Assembly: GCF_009193305.1 (NCBI RefSeq)
Contig: NZ_WBVS01000007.1
Location: 1-64,000 of the forward strand
Reading direction: 5' to 3'
Source: Bifidobacterium cebidarum
Lineage (GTDB): Bacteria; Actinomycetota; Actinomycetes; Actinomycetales; Bifidobacteriaceae
Length of the DNA stretch: 64,000 bases
Shown here in pieces: positions 33,008-41,374 of this stretch. Numbering within the stretch: position 1 is the stretch's first letter; each line of letters begins with the position of its first letter. The position numbers were made by a program, and so were the translations under genes. Under the pieces are notes generated by a model. That model saw only the letters and a list, made by a program, of their open reading frames with translations. It was not told the origin of the DNA and did no database searches.

Positions 33008-34018
33008 TCAATGCGCGGCCACACTGCCTCGAGCTTGATAGCGAGAAGGCAGCAATTCCACATGCCCCACGTCATTGCGCTTGCCTTGCAACACCTCCAT
33101 CATGAGGTCCACCGCACGCGAACAGGTCTCATTCGGGAGCATCGGCATCTCATCAACCCTGCGAGGCAACGATCCAAGACCATAGGTACAGGCGGCAAGC
33201 ACCGAAACGTCTTCAGGCACCCGCAATCCACGCGTATGCAACGCATTGAGCACGTTCGTGATGTGCACGGCATTGGTCTGGCAGATGATCAACGAAATAT
33301 CTGGGTCTTCGGAAAGCGCCTCGTCCAGCATCAGGTTCACATCATCTCGCCCATAACCGGTGGAAGGCTTGAACAGCACTGAGACGTCAAGATCATCGCC
33401 TTTCTTCGCGGCTGCGTCCCGGAAGCGAACCAAGTAGTTCGAGCCATCCTCATAGGCGCTTTGATTCGTTCCCGCGATCAGCACATGGCGATGCCCCAAC
33501 GCATATGCCTTTTCTATGGCCTCGCGCCCCATGCGTTCAAAGTCGAGGTCCACCGAATAGATGCCATCCGAATTGCTCGGATAGCCTACCGCAACCACCG
33601 GCAAATCCAAGGTTTTGGCCACATCGGCGCGGGCGTCGCACATCACCACGTCCAGCATCAGAATACCGTCGACCATGCCGCTCGAGGCTATGCGCGTGAG
33701 TTCCTGATCGCCATATTCATGCATAAGCAGCAAAATGTCATACCCATAGCGTTTGGCTCGCATGGCGAGCGCAAAGAAGAACACCGCGTAATTGGAGTAA
33801 TCGGTGTACTCATGGATCGGCGAGCTCAACGCCAGCACTTTGGTGGGTTCACCACGCAGATTGCGGGCCTGCGCGTTAGGCATGTAATTGAGTTTTCTTG
33901 CCGCCGCCATCACTTTGGCTTTGGTAGCCTCGCCAATCGAGCGCTTGCCGCTCATCACATAGGAGACCGTGCTGATCGAAACCCCTGCCAGCGCCGCTAC
34001 ATCCTTGATGCCCGCCAT
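33008..34018 (-). CDS. LacI-family transcriptional regulator
   Basis: 336 residues. It has an N-terminal LacI helix-turn-helix and hinge (IKDVAALAGVSISTVSYVMSGKRSIGEATKAKVMAAARKLNYMPN) and a periplasmic-binding-like sugar domain (about 60-330). Located directly upstream of the xyloside operon on the same strand, with matching CG-centred sites before both its own gene (34044) and the operon (32560, 32823). Likely local repressor induced by a xylose-containing disaccharide; the effector is an inference from neighbours. Confidence 0.92.
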   Translation of the reverse strand: MAGIKDVAALAGVSISTVSYVMSGKRSIGEATKAKVMAAARKLNYMPNAQARNLRGEPTKVLALSSPIHEYTDYSNYAVFFFALAMRAKRYGYDILLLMHEYGDQELTRIASSGMVDGILMLDVVMCDARADVAKTLDLPVVAVGYPSNSDGIYSVDLDFERMGREAIEKAYALGHRHVLIAGTNQSAYEDGSNYLVRFRDAAAKKGDDLDVSVLFKPSTGYGRDDVNLMLDEALSEDPDISLIICQTNAVHITNVLNALHTRGLRVPEDVSVLAACTYGLGSLPRRVDEMPMLPNETCSRAVDLMMEVLQGKRNDVGHVELLPSRYQARGSVAAH

Positions 34019-34043
34019 CGCGCACCCCTTTCGATATGTAGTC

Positions 34044-34053
34044 GAAACGTTTC
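34044..34053. promoter_or_regulatory. LacI autoregulatory operator
   Basis: GAAACGTTTC, a perfect palindrome within GTCGAAACGTTTCTAC, 26 bases upstream of the lacI start. The half-site TCGAAACG equals that in the operon-promoter sites. Confidence 0.65.
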
Positions 34054-34160
34054 TACAAGTCTAGTCACTTAACTCATGTTTCGTCAACGTGAGAAAGCAC
34101 CCTATGCGCGGACTATCGATTGAATCCAATCGGAAATCCACCGAATAGCAGCCTGCACGA

Positions 34161-35174
34161 TCAGAACACGATTGCGGAAACCAGCGCCAGCGAACACAGG
34201 GAGAACAATGTGCTGACCAGCACAAAGCCCACTGCATATTCGGGCATATTGTCCTTTCGCCCGGTGAACATCGCGATGGTGGTCATGGTGGGCAGGCCCG
34301 CAATCACTGTGATGACCAGAATCATGTCATGAGTAATCGGCAATGGTACCGGAGAGATGGATACCACTTGGGTCAGCAACGCATACAGCGCGAGTGGGAA
34401 CACAACCATCTTGGCTACGAGTCCCACATACAGTTCGTAGCGGCGCAGCACGTTCCACCATTTCGTCAATGCGAACAGGCCGCCAAGGTAAATCAACGAC
34501 ATCGGTGTGGCCATATTGCCGATGGTATGCAGCGGCTTCAGAATCATCTGTGGCACCTTGGCTCCGAGCAGAATCAATGCCAACGCAATCATCACACCGA
34601 TGAACGCCGGGTTGACGAAGCGACGCAATAGATTCAGTACGCGGACGCCCAGCGCGTGCAACCCGCCGGTGATTCCATCGGTCTTCGCCTGTGAATCACT
34701 GCCGCCTTGGGATTGCACCGGCTCGCACAGCCACACACCATAGGTCCAAAGTAATGCCTGGTCGATGATGGACATCAGCGCCACATAAATCGCACCTTCC
34801 TTCGGGAACAGCGCCATAATCAGCGGTATGCCGATGAATCCAGCATTGCCGAAGATAAGAGAGGCTTGGAATACATGGCTTCGTGAGCCTTTGAGTCGCA
34901 GTAGATGCGCGAACGCCCAGAACGTCACAATCAGCAGACCGTACATGACTGCCGTCAGCAGCATCACGCCCCAGTTGGCTTCCAGATGCGAGCGGTCGGT
35001 GCCGTCCACGGCGTTGGAGAACACCAGTACAGGAATCAATACGTTGAGCAGCAGCGAGCACATGCCATCCAACGCCACTTTGCCGTAAAACCTCAGGCGC
35101 ACGCAGCCGTAACCCACCAAAAGCATGATGAAGAAACCGACCAGCTGGCCGATCATTACGCCGAATTGTCCCAT
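34161..35174 (-). CDS. AEC (auxin efflux carrier) family transporter
   Basis: 337 residues, about ten membrane segments in two halves around a hydrophilic centre (about residues 160-180, rich in Gln/Ser). Family cues are LLLNVLIPVLVFSNAV in the first half, FGNAGFIGIPLIMALFPKEG, and the C-terminal GLPTMTTIAMFTGR. Bacterial AEC members (for example MleP/MdcF-like) move malate, malonate or similar acids. It stands alone on the minus strand. Substrate not assignable. Confidence 0.85.
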   Translation of the reverse strand: MGQFGVMIGQLVGFFIMLLVGYGCVRLRFYGKVALDGMCSLLLNVLIPVLVFSNAVDGTDRSHLEANWGVMLLTAVMYGLLIVTFWAFAHLLRLKGSRSHVFQASLIFGNAGFIGIPLIMALFPKEGAIYVALMSIIDQALLWTYGVWLCEPVQSQGGSDSQAKTDGITGGLHALGVRVLNLLRRFVNPAFIGVMIALALILLGAKVPQMILKPLHTIGNMATPMSLIYLGGLFALTKWWNVLRRYELYVGLVAKMVVFPLALYALLTQVVSISPVPLPITHDMILVITVIAGLPTMTTIAMFTGRKDNMPEYAVGFVLVSTLFSLCSLALVSAIVF

Positions 35175-35330
35175 TGCCCTCTCCTACCCCGCAGCGAATC
35201 ATGCTCAACAAGAAACATGTGGGGATTGTCTCAGCTCAGACGAACATGTCGATACCGCAAACGGAGGCATTCCGCCAATCATCATATGTACGACTGTGCA
35301 AGATTGTTCGCTTTCCTCGCACACTTGCCG

Positions 35331-36704
35331 CTAAGCGCGATTCTGCGCGAGGAACTTATGCAAGATATACCTCATAAACGGCACGGTGGTAATGAAAGTC
35401 AGCACATCGGAAACCGTCTGCGCCACTTCCACACCGGTAATGCCCATGAATTGCGGCAGGATCAACACCACCGGCGCCAGATACAGGCCCGTGCGGCATA
35501 CCGCCAGGAATGAGGCGATACCGGTTTTGCCGAGTGTCTGGCTGATCATATTGCCCATCATGTTCACGCCGTTCAGCGCCACCGACAAGCACTGGAAATG
35601 CAGGGCGGCGACGCCAACCGCCACCACGGCCGGATCGGAACGGAAGATCTCCACCAGCTGCGGAGCGGTCACCCAAATCACCGTGCCAAGCACTATCAGC
35701 ACCATGGTGGACAATTTGACGCAGAACCAGAAGCCCTCACGCACACGCGCGAATTTGCCGGCACCATAGTTGTAGCCGCACACCGGCTGGAAACCTTGGC
35801 CGAGACCAACAATCACCGAGTTGACGCCCAGCATGATGCGCATCACGATGGCCATGCCGGCGATGGCCGCGTCGCCGAACGGATTGGCGGCGATGTTCAC
35901 GCATGTGGTGGCTATCGAGCCCGCGCTCTGGCGGATCAGCGACGGCAGGCCGCCGCCCAGAATCTCGCGCAACAGCAGCGGATCCGGCTTGAAATTGCGC
36001 AGGGATAGTTTCAGCACGCCGAATTTGGCGCTCATCACCACGAGGATGATGAAGCTGACGGTCTGGCATATGCCGGTGGCGAGTCCCGCACCGAAGATGC
36101 CCATGTCGAGCACGAAAATGAACAGTGGAGCGAGCAGGAAGTTCAACAGCGAACCAGAAACAAGCCCGATCATGCCGAACGCGGATTGCCCTTGGTACCG
36201 CAGCAATCCGTTCAGTGCGAACGATCCGCAGACGCAGGGTGCGGCCACCAGAATCGGCGTCAGATACTGCACCGCATATGGGGCGATGGTCTGTGTGGAG
36301 CCCAATGCTATGACCAGAGGATGCAATGTCGCTAGGCAGATGATGGCTACGATCAGGCCAAAGCTGAATGCGGCCACGGCGCCGATGGCCAACAGCTTGG
36401 AGGCCCGCTCGTTATTGCGTTTGCCGAGCTCACGGCTGAGCGAATTGCCGGCCCCCTGGCCGCAGAAGAAGCCCAACGCCTGCAGCACGGTCATGATGGA
36501 GAAGGCGATGCCGATGGCACCGGACTGCGAGGTGCCCAGCTGGCCGATGAAGAACGTATCGGTCAGGTTGTATGCGGTAGTCACCAGGTTCGAGACGACC
36601 GCCGGCACGCTTAAGGTCAGGATCAGCGAGGGAATCGGCTGTTCGGTCATCTGATGGTACTTTGCGTCCGCACTTGCGCGTTTGATGCCATGTACCTGAT
36701 TCAC
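35331..36704 (-). CDS. MATE-family efflux transporter
   Basis: 457 residues, twelve predicted membrane segments in two homologous halves, each starting with a MATE-like segment (SLILTLSVPAVVSNLVTTAYNLTDTFFIGQLG and LLREILGGGLPSLIRQSAGSIATTCVNIAA). It exports cationic drugs or similar compounds in exchange for Na+ or H+. I choose GTG at 36704 because AGGA lies about 8 bases upstream; ATG at 36650 (MTEQPIPSL) is a shorter alternative. Confidence 0.87.
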   Translation of the reverse strand: MNQVHGIKRASADAKYHQMTEQPIPSLILTLSVPAVVSNLVTTAYNLTDTFFIGQLGTSQSGAIGIAFSIMTVLQALGFFCGQGAGNSLSRELGKRNNERASKLLAIGAVAAFSFGLIVAIICLATLHPLVIALGSTQTIAPYAVQYLTPILVAAPCVCGSFALNGLLRYQGQSAFGMIGLVSGSLLNFLLAPLFIFVLDMGIFGAGLATGICQTVSFIILVVMSAKFGVLKLSLRNFKPDPLLLREILGGGLPSLIRQSAGSIATTCVNIAANPFGDAAIAGMAIVMRIMLGVNSVIVGLGQGFQPVCGYNYGAGKFARVREGFWFCVKLSTMVLIVLGTVIWVTAPQLVEIFRSDPAVVAVGVAALHFQCLSVALNGVNMMGNMISQTLGKTGIASFLAVCRTGLYLAPVVLILPQFMGITGVEVAQTVSDVLTFITTVPFMRYILHKFLAQNRA

Positions 36705-36796
36705 GCCGGTTATCCTACTCCCCTGCCGCACCTAAACTCCGTCATTCGCCCGCCATGCGAGGCATGCGCTGCGCCTGCACCGCAACTTTTCGCGCG

Positions 36797-36819
36797 AAAA
36801 GCACTTTGAACATAGTGCT
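36797..36819 (-). terminator. Terminator of the uvrA-like gene
   Basis: On the minus strand AGCACT (36814-36819) pairs with AGTGCT (36800-36805) and is followed by TTTT. A 16-base palindrome, CTTTTCGCGCGAAAAG (36786-36801), abuts it. Both lie directly after the uvrA-like stop. Confidence 0.65.
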
Positions 36820-36827
36820 TCCGCGGC

Positions 36828-39419
36828 TCAGTGCACGTTGAGATATCTGCCGGTGATGCTCGCGTGATTCGCCGCGATCTGCTCCGGGGTGCCGGTGGCC
36901 ACGATGCGTCCGCCAGCTTCCCCGCCGCCCGGTCCCAGATCAATCACCCAGTCGGCATTGGCGATGACGTCCAGATCATGTTCGATGACCACCACCGTGG
37001 CGCCGCTGGCCACCAGACGGTCGAATACGCCGAGCAACACCTGCACGTCGAACGGATGCAGGCCGATGGTCGGCTCGTCAAAAACGAATACCGCCTCGGA
37101 TTGTGCGCGGCCCATTTCGCTGGCGAGTTTCAATCGCTGCGCTTCCCCACCGGAAAGCGCCGGCGTCGGTTCTCCAAGGGTGAGATACCCGAGTCCCAGA
37201 TCATGCAACGTGTTCAGTCGCGCATGCACTTTTCGCATATCGTCAGTCACGGCCAGCGCCTCGTCCACGCTCATTGCCATCAGCTGCGGCAATGTCAGCG
37301 AGCGCAGCTGATCAACAGCATCAGCGCTGCCGTTCGACTCGCTATCTGCGGCTATGCGATCGGTCTTGGCTTTTGCGGTTTTCACCGGGCGATGGATGCG
37401 ATCGGCGTCTGTAGAGTACCGTGATCCCCGGCAATCCGGGCAAGCGATGGTCACGTCCGGCAGGAACTGCACATCCAATGAAATCGAACCGGTGCCGTCG
37501 CAGGTCGGGCAACGCAGTCGGCCGGTGTTGTAGGAGAAGTCACCGGCCTTATAGCCGGCAGCTTTGGCTTCCTCGCAGCGGGCGAAAGCACGGCGCAGCT
37601 CATCGTGGATGCCGGCATAGGTGGCCACGGTGGAGCGCACATTGGCGCCGATGGGCGTGGCGTCGATGAGATTGACGCGGCTGATGCCATCCGCCTGCAA
37701 TGCATGCACATGTTTCGGCAATGATTCGCCGGCAGCCGCGGCTTTCAATGCTGGAATCAATGACTCCAACACCATCGTGGTTTTGCCGGAACCGGAAACA
37801 CCGGTGACGGCCACGAGCCGACCACGTGGAATATCCACGGTCAGTGGTTTGACCGTATGCAGCGGGCCGGTTTCCATATGGATGCACCCATGTGCGAACA
37901 TGTCTTCAGCAACTCGCGAGCGGATCCGTTGCTGCCCGTCCTCACTCAGGAATGGCGCGATGCGGCTGCTCGCATTGCGCGCGACCTCGCTCACCGTACC
38001 TTGTGCAATCACGTGGCCGCCTTCGGCTCCGGCAACCGGCCCCATTTCGATGAGATGATCCGTGGCTTTAAGCACGCGCACATCATGATCGACCACGACC
38101 ACGGAGTTGCCGTCCGCCACCAGATCATGCATCACGCCGAGCAGGCCATCCACATTCGAGGGATGCAAACCGATGGATGGCTCGTCCAACACATAGAGCA
38201 CGCCGGTGGTGCGGTTGCGCACGGCTCGTGCCAACTGCACACGCTGGCGTTCGCCGGTGGACAGGGTCGCTCCAGCACGGTCGAGCGAGAGGTATCCCAG
38301 GCCGAGTTCCAGCAGACGACGGGCCACATCGAGGAACGATTCGCAGATGTTCGTGGTCATCGACTGCATTTCGGGCGGAAGCGAGCCTGGCACGCCGCGC
38401 ATCCACGCCACGGCGTCGTCGAGGGTCATGGCGGTGGCCCCGGCCAGGTTCAGCCCTTCGATTTCAGGCGCTCGTGCGGCTTTGCTCAGTCTGGTGCCGC
38501 CGCAGTCCGGGCATGGCTTCTCCTCTAAGAACCGGGCCACACGCTTGAGTCCTTGCTCATCCTTGGCCTTGGCGAGCGCGTTCTCGACGGTGTAGACGGC
38601 GTTGTAGTAGGTGAAGTCAAGTTCGGCGAAGTCGTCGCCCTTCTTCGGCCGGTACAGAATGTGCTTCTTGACTGCCGGCCCACTGAAGACGATATCCCGC
38701 TCTTCAGGCGTCAATTCCCGGAACGGCACATTGGTGCGCACCCCCATCGCGCCACATACCTGCTTCATCAGGTCCCACATCAGGGAACCCCATGGCAGCA
38801 CGGCACCATCATCAATGCTTTTCGACTCATCCGGCACCAACGCTGCACGATTCACTTCGCGCACGATGCCGGTGCCGGAGCAGGTCGGGCATGCGCCGGC
38901 CGAATTGAACGCCAGTGATTCCGCACCAGGCGCCTGGAATTCCCGGCCGCAGTGCGCGCACACGGTGGGCAGTTCGGCGGCCACGTTCATCGTGGGCTGC
39001 TGCCGCGCACCGCAGTGGGGGCACACGTGCGAGGCACAACGGGAGAACAATAGTCGCAGGCTGTTGAGCAGTTCGGTCATCGTGCCGAATGTGGAGCGGA
39101 TGCCCGGTACGGCAGGCCGTTGATGCAGAGCGAGCGCAGCGGGCACATGCAGCACCTCGTCCACCTGCGCACGAGAGGCCTGGGTGAGCCGGCGGCGCGT
39201 GTACGTGGACAACGCCTCCAGATAGCGCCGGGAGCCCTCCGCATACAGCACGCCCAACGCCAGCGAGCTCTTGCCCGAGCCGGAGACGCCGGCCACGCCC
39301 ACCAGCTCGCCCAATGGCACGTCCACGTCGATGTTCTTGAGATTGTGCACGCGGGCCCCGCGTACCTCGATCGCCTTGGGCCGTTCCCCGGCGGCCGTCA
39401 TGATTCCATCCGCAGTCAT
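36828..39419 (-). CDS. UvrA-like ABC protein (class II UvrA/drug-resistance type)
   Basis: 863 residues, shorter than standard UvrA (about 940-970). It has two ABC cassettes: Walker A VAGVSGSGKSSLA and VTGVSGSGKTTMV, signatures LSTGERQRVQLARA and LSGGEAQRLKLASE, and DEPSIGLHP/DEPTIGLHP Walker B regions. Zinc modules CPHCGA...CAHCG, CPTCSGTG...CPDCGGTR and CPTCDGTG...CPDCRGSR are kept. It is probably a second UvrA, of the kind linked with resistance to DNA-intercalating drugs, rather than the main repair protein; the MATE exporter downstream fits this. Start at ATG 39419; ATG 39401 is possible. Confidence 0.87.
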   Translation of the reverse strand: MTADGIMTAAGERPKAIEVRGARVHNLKNIDVDVPLGELVGVAGVSGSGKSSLALGVLYAEGSRRYLEALSTYTRRRLTQASRAQVDEVLHVPAALALHQRPAVPGIRSTFGTMTELLNSLRLLFSRCASHVCPHCGARQQPTMNVAAELPTVCAHCGREFQAPGAESLAFNSAGACPTCSGTGIVREVNRAALVPDESKSIDDGAVLPWGSLMWDLMKQVCGAMGVRTNVPFRELTPEERDIVFSGPAVKKHILYRPKKGDDFAELDFTYYNAVYTVENALAKAKDEQGLKRVARFLEEKPCPDCGGTRLSKAARAPEIEGLNLAGATAMTLDDAVAWMRGVPGSLPPEMQSMTTNICESFLDVARRLLELGLGYLSLDRAGATLSTGERQRVQLARAVRNRTTGVLYVLDEPSIGLHPSNVDGLLGVMHDLVADGNSVVVVDHDVRVLKATDHLIEMGPVAGAEGGHVIAQGTVSEVARNASSRIAPFLSEDGQQRIRSRVAEDMFAHGCIHMETGPLHTVKPLTVDIPRGRLVAVTGVSGSGKTTMVLESLIPALKAAAAGESLPKHVHALQADGISRVNLIDATPIGANVRSTVATYAGIHDELRRAFARCEEAKAAGYKAGDFSYNTGRLRCPTCDGTGSISLDVQFLPDVTIACPDCRGSRYSTDADRIHRPVKTAKAKTDRIAADSESNGSADAVDQLRSLTLPQLMAMSVDEALAVTDDMRKVHARLNTLHDLGLGYLTLGEPTPALSGGEAQRLKLASEMGRAQSEAVFVFDEPTIGLHPFDVQVLLGVFDRLVASGATVVVIEHDLDVIANADWVIDLGPGGGEAGGRIVATGTPEQIAANHASITGRYLNVH

Positions 39420-39582
39420 GCGGCCATTGTACGGCCGGCACGTCTCCTGCGCCGTATGACGTAAACGCCGGATTCATGTCGATTACCGCCAACACGGTCG
39501 GAATGCCGGAGATTCCCGCATTGCGACGTAACGGGCATACACGAGTCGCCTCTTGCCTCGCGGTTTTCCCCATGATTGAAGC

Positions 39583-39722
39583 GTTTCCACGCCTGGCTGA
39601 AGTGTTTCCCCATTGGGCTGAAGTGTCCCGACGTTTGGCTGAAGTGGTACCTACGGAATTCCGTAGAAGGTACTTCAGCCAACCGTGAAGACACTTCAGC
39701 CAGGCGTGGAAACACTTCAGCC
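39583..39722. repeat. Symmetrical 21-nt-phased repeat array
   Basis: GGCTGAAGTG starts at 39595, 39616 and 39637. Its inverse, (C/T)ACTTCAGCC, starts at 39671, 39692 and 39713. The step is exactly 21 bases on both sides, and the whole is symmetrical around a perfect 16-base palindrome, CTACGGAATTCCGTAG (39651-39666). In addition, 39583-39605 is a perfect 23-base inverse of 39691-39713, giving an alternative fold. It lies between the uvrA-like start and the end of the GntR gene. The rest of 39420-39751 shows no gene. Confidence 0.85.
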
Positions 39723-39751
39723 AAGAACATGAAGGGCCATTCAGCCCGGCA

Positions 39752-40126
39752 TTATCCCCGCCACTGGGCGCGCAGGGCGTTCAGCGCATCCTCGAACGTC
39801 GCTCCGAGCCTATGCGACTGTTCCGCATAGGTCTGCGCGGCCTGGAGCAGCGGCTCGGGAATCGTCGCCACACGCCTGATGCGTGCGGCGCGGCCGGGTG
39901 CGGTCTCGATGACACCCCGCTCGGCGAGTTCGGCGTATGCCTTGGCCACGGTGCCGGGAGCCAGACGCAGATCGCCGGCCAGCTGGCGCACCGAAGGCAG
40001 CTTGTCGCCGTCACGCAGAGCGCCGACCTTCACCATGCCTTCGATCTGCGCGCGAATCTGCTCGTAGACGGGCGTCGGCGACGATTCGCGAATCACCAGA
40101 CGCAGCTCGTCTCCCCCGCCGCTCAT
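39752..40126 (-). CDS. GntR-family (YtrA subfamily) regulator
   Basis: 124 residues. It has a GntR winged helix (PVYEQIRAQIEGMVKVGALRDGDKLPSVRQLAGDLRLAPGTVAKAYAELAERGVIE) followed only by a short helical tail, as in YtrA regulators. Its ATG at 40126 overlaps the upstream membrane protein's stop (ATGA) and follows GGGGGAG. YtrA genes are normally cotranscribed with the transporter or membrane genes they repress; the long inverted repeat at 41180 in the operon's promoter is the probable operator. Confidence 0.88.
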   Translation of the reverse strand: MSGGGDELRLVIRESSPTPVYEQIRAQIEGMVKVGALRDGDKLPSVRQLAGDLRLAPGTVAKAYAELAERGVIETAPGRAARIRRVATIPEPLLQAAQTYAEQSHRLGATFEDALNALRAQWRG

Positions 40127-41115
40127 CGCCGACTCCCCCGGTTCGTTCCGGTCCACAGACGTACGACTGCGACACACGCCATAATCAGATAGATGCAGGC
40201 GACCACGGCCACCACGCCACCCATGACGATCTGCGCATTGCCCAGCGTGGGGTACACGTCATCCGCATAGGCCGGGGACAGCGAACCATAATTGATACCG
40301 ACGCGCACGGTGGCGGTGCCGGCCACCACTAGCACGCCCACCGCGTAGGTGAGCATCGAGCCGGCGGACAGGAATACCGTGAAGCGCGTCAGCAGCACAC
40401 GCCACGCCTTGTCCTCCTCGCCGTACCGCGGGTCCGGGGAGCTGGGTGCATGGGCGATGCGCCACAGTGCCAGACAGGCCAACACCACCAGCACGCAGGT
40501 GACGACGATCAGCGGCACCGCGTAGTAGGCGCCCGGATAAGGGCCGGCCGAACCTTGCGATTCGCCGTTCGGTCCGGTCAGCGCGATGTTCCGCATCAGG
40601 CCGTAATCATCGGGACTCGCCGTGGCGATGGTGAATCCGAGGTAGGCGATGAGCAGTCCCGCGGTCAGCAACGGCTGCATGAGCACGTACCGTTTGGCGT
40701 AGGTCCACGGTTCACGCGATTGCAAAGACGCCACGCGCACGCCGCCGCCCTGCCTCGTAGGCACATCCGGGAACGGCAATGCGATGACCGCCATGACCGC
40801 GGAGGCGGCAAGCCCCGGCGTGAGCGCGGCGATGAGTGCCATGTTCCGGGAGAACACATCGTTCAGCACGAGTCCCGCAACCAGCACGACGGCACCGGCG
40901 AGCAGTGCCACCAGCGCACGATGCCGGGCCACCGATATCGGACCGTCACCGGAGAACGGCGGATTGCCGCCCGCCTCCGGACGCATCGAGAGCGACGGCT
41001 CCCGGTTCATCCGTAGCAACGCCCTGATCACCAGCACCAGCACGGTGACGGTAAGCACCAGCATGAGCAGCCAGATCAGCATCGCCACGATTACATAAGA
41101 CGCCATGATTGTCAT
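40123..41115 (-). CDS. Polytopic membrane protein of unknown function (DUF1648-like context)
   Basis: 330 residues with about seven hydrophobic segments: near 6-35, 63-82, 90-115, 145-165, 205-228, 250-275 and 290-315. I recognise no catalytic motif. Cotranscription with a YtrA-type GntR gene resembles arrangements where the membrane partner senses or resists cell-envelope stress. ATG at 41115 (MTIMASYV) is chosen because a hydrophobic segment starts at once; the longer frame from 41265 would translate the operator region. Confidence 0.65.
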   Translation of the reverse strand: MTIMASYVIVAMLIWLLMLVLTVTVLVLVIRALLRMNREPSLSMRPEAGGNPPFSGDGPISVARHRALVALLAGAVVLVAGLVLNDVFSRNMALIAALTPGLAASAVMAVIALPFPDVPTRQGGGVRVASLQSREPWTYAKRYVLMQPLLTAGLLIAYLGFTIATASPDDYGLMRNIALTGPNGESQGSAGPYPGAYYAVPLIVVTCVLVVLACLALWRIAHAPSSPDPRYGEEDKAWRVLLTRFTVFLSAGSMLTYAVGVLVVAGTATVRVGINYGSLSPAYADDVYPTLGNAQIVMGGVVAVVACIYLIMACVAVVRLWTGTNRGSRR

Positions 41116-41179
41116 CGCAACCACCCCATTCGCCTTTGTGGAACAGTCGCGTCCGGCGATCGCCTTCGACTGCCAACGC

Positions 41180-41235
41180 AAACTGCACCATACTTCTAAT
41201 ACAGTTTCAAGTGTATCAGAAGTATGGTGCAGTTT
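41180..41235. promoter_or_regulatory. Long inverted repeat, probable YtrA-type operator
   Basis: A perfect 18-base inverted repeat (41180-41197, AAACTGCACCATACTTCT; 41218-41235) encloses a smaller ATACA/TGTAT pair. It lies 65 bases upstream of the membrane-protein/GntR operon start. The core AAGT-ATAC-TGTAT-ACTT arrangement is of the kind bound by GntR dimers. Confidence 0.65.
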
Positions 41236-41317
41236 CAATGGGTGTATTGCGTGGACGAAGGGCATATTGCAAGGCCCTGTTAAACCAAGATTGACATGAA
41301 TCCATGTCTGACTACCC

Positions 41318-41363
41318 CTCAGTCGGCTTCGCCGACAGCTCCTCTCAGAGAGGGGAGCCTGAG
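41318..41363. repeat. Compound hairpin element
   Basis: Two adjacent hairpins, GTCGGC-TTC-GCCGAC (41322-41336) and GCTCCTCTC-AGA-GAGGGGAGC (41338-41358), are enclosed by CTCAG/CTGAG (41318-41322, 41359-41363). It resembles dispersed intergenic elements seen in gut bacteria, but I can see only one copy here. It lies behind the alcohol dehydrogenase gene and may act as its terminator. Confidence 0.5.
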
Positions 41364-41374
41364 TGTCACAACGC

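Noticed and set aside
39583-39722. CRISPR or tandem coding repeat
   Set aside because: The unit is about 10 bases in direct and then inverse orientation; the open frames crossing it are repetitive in every frame and lack ribosome sites.
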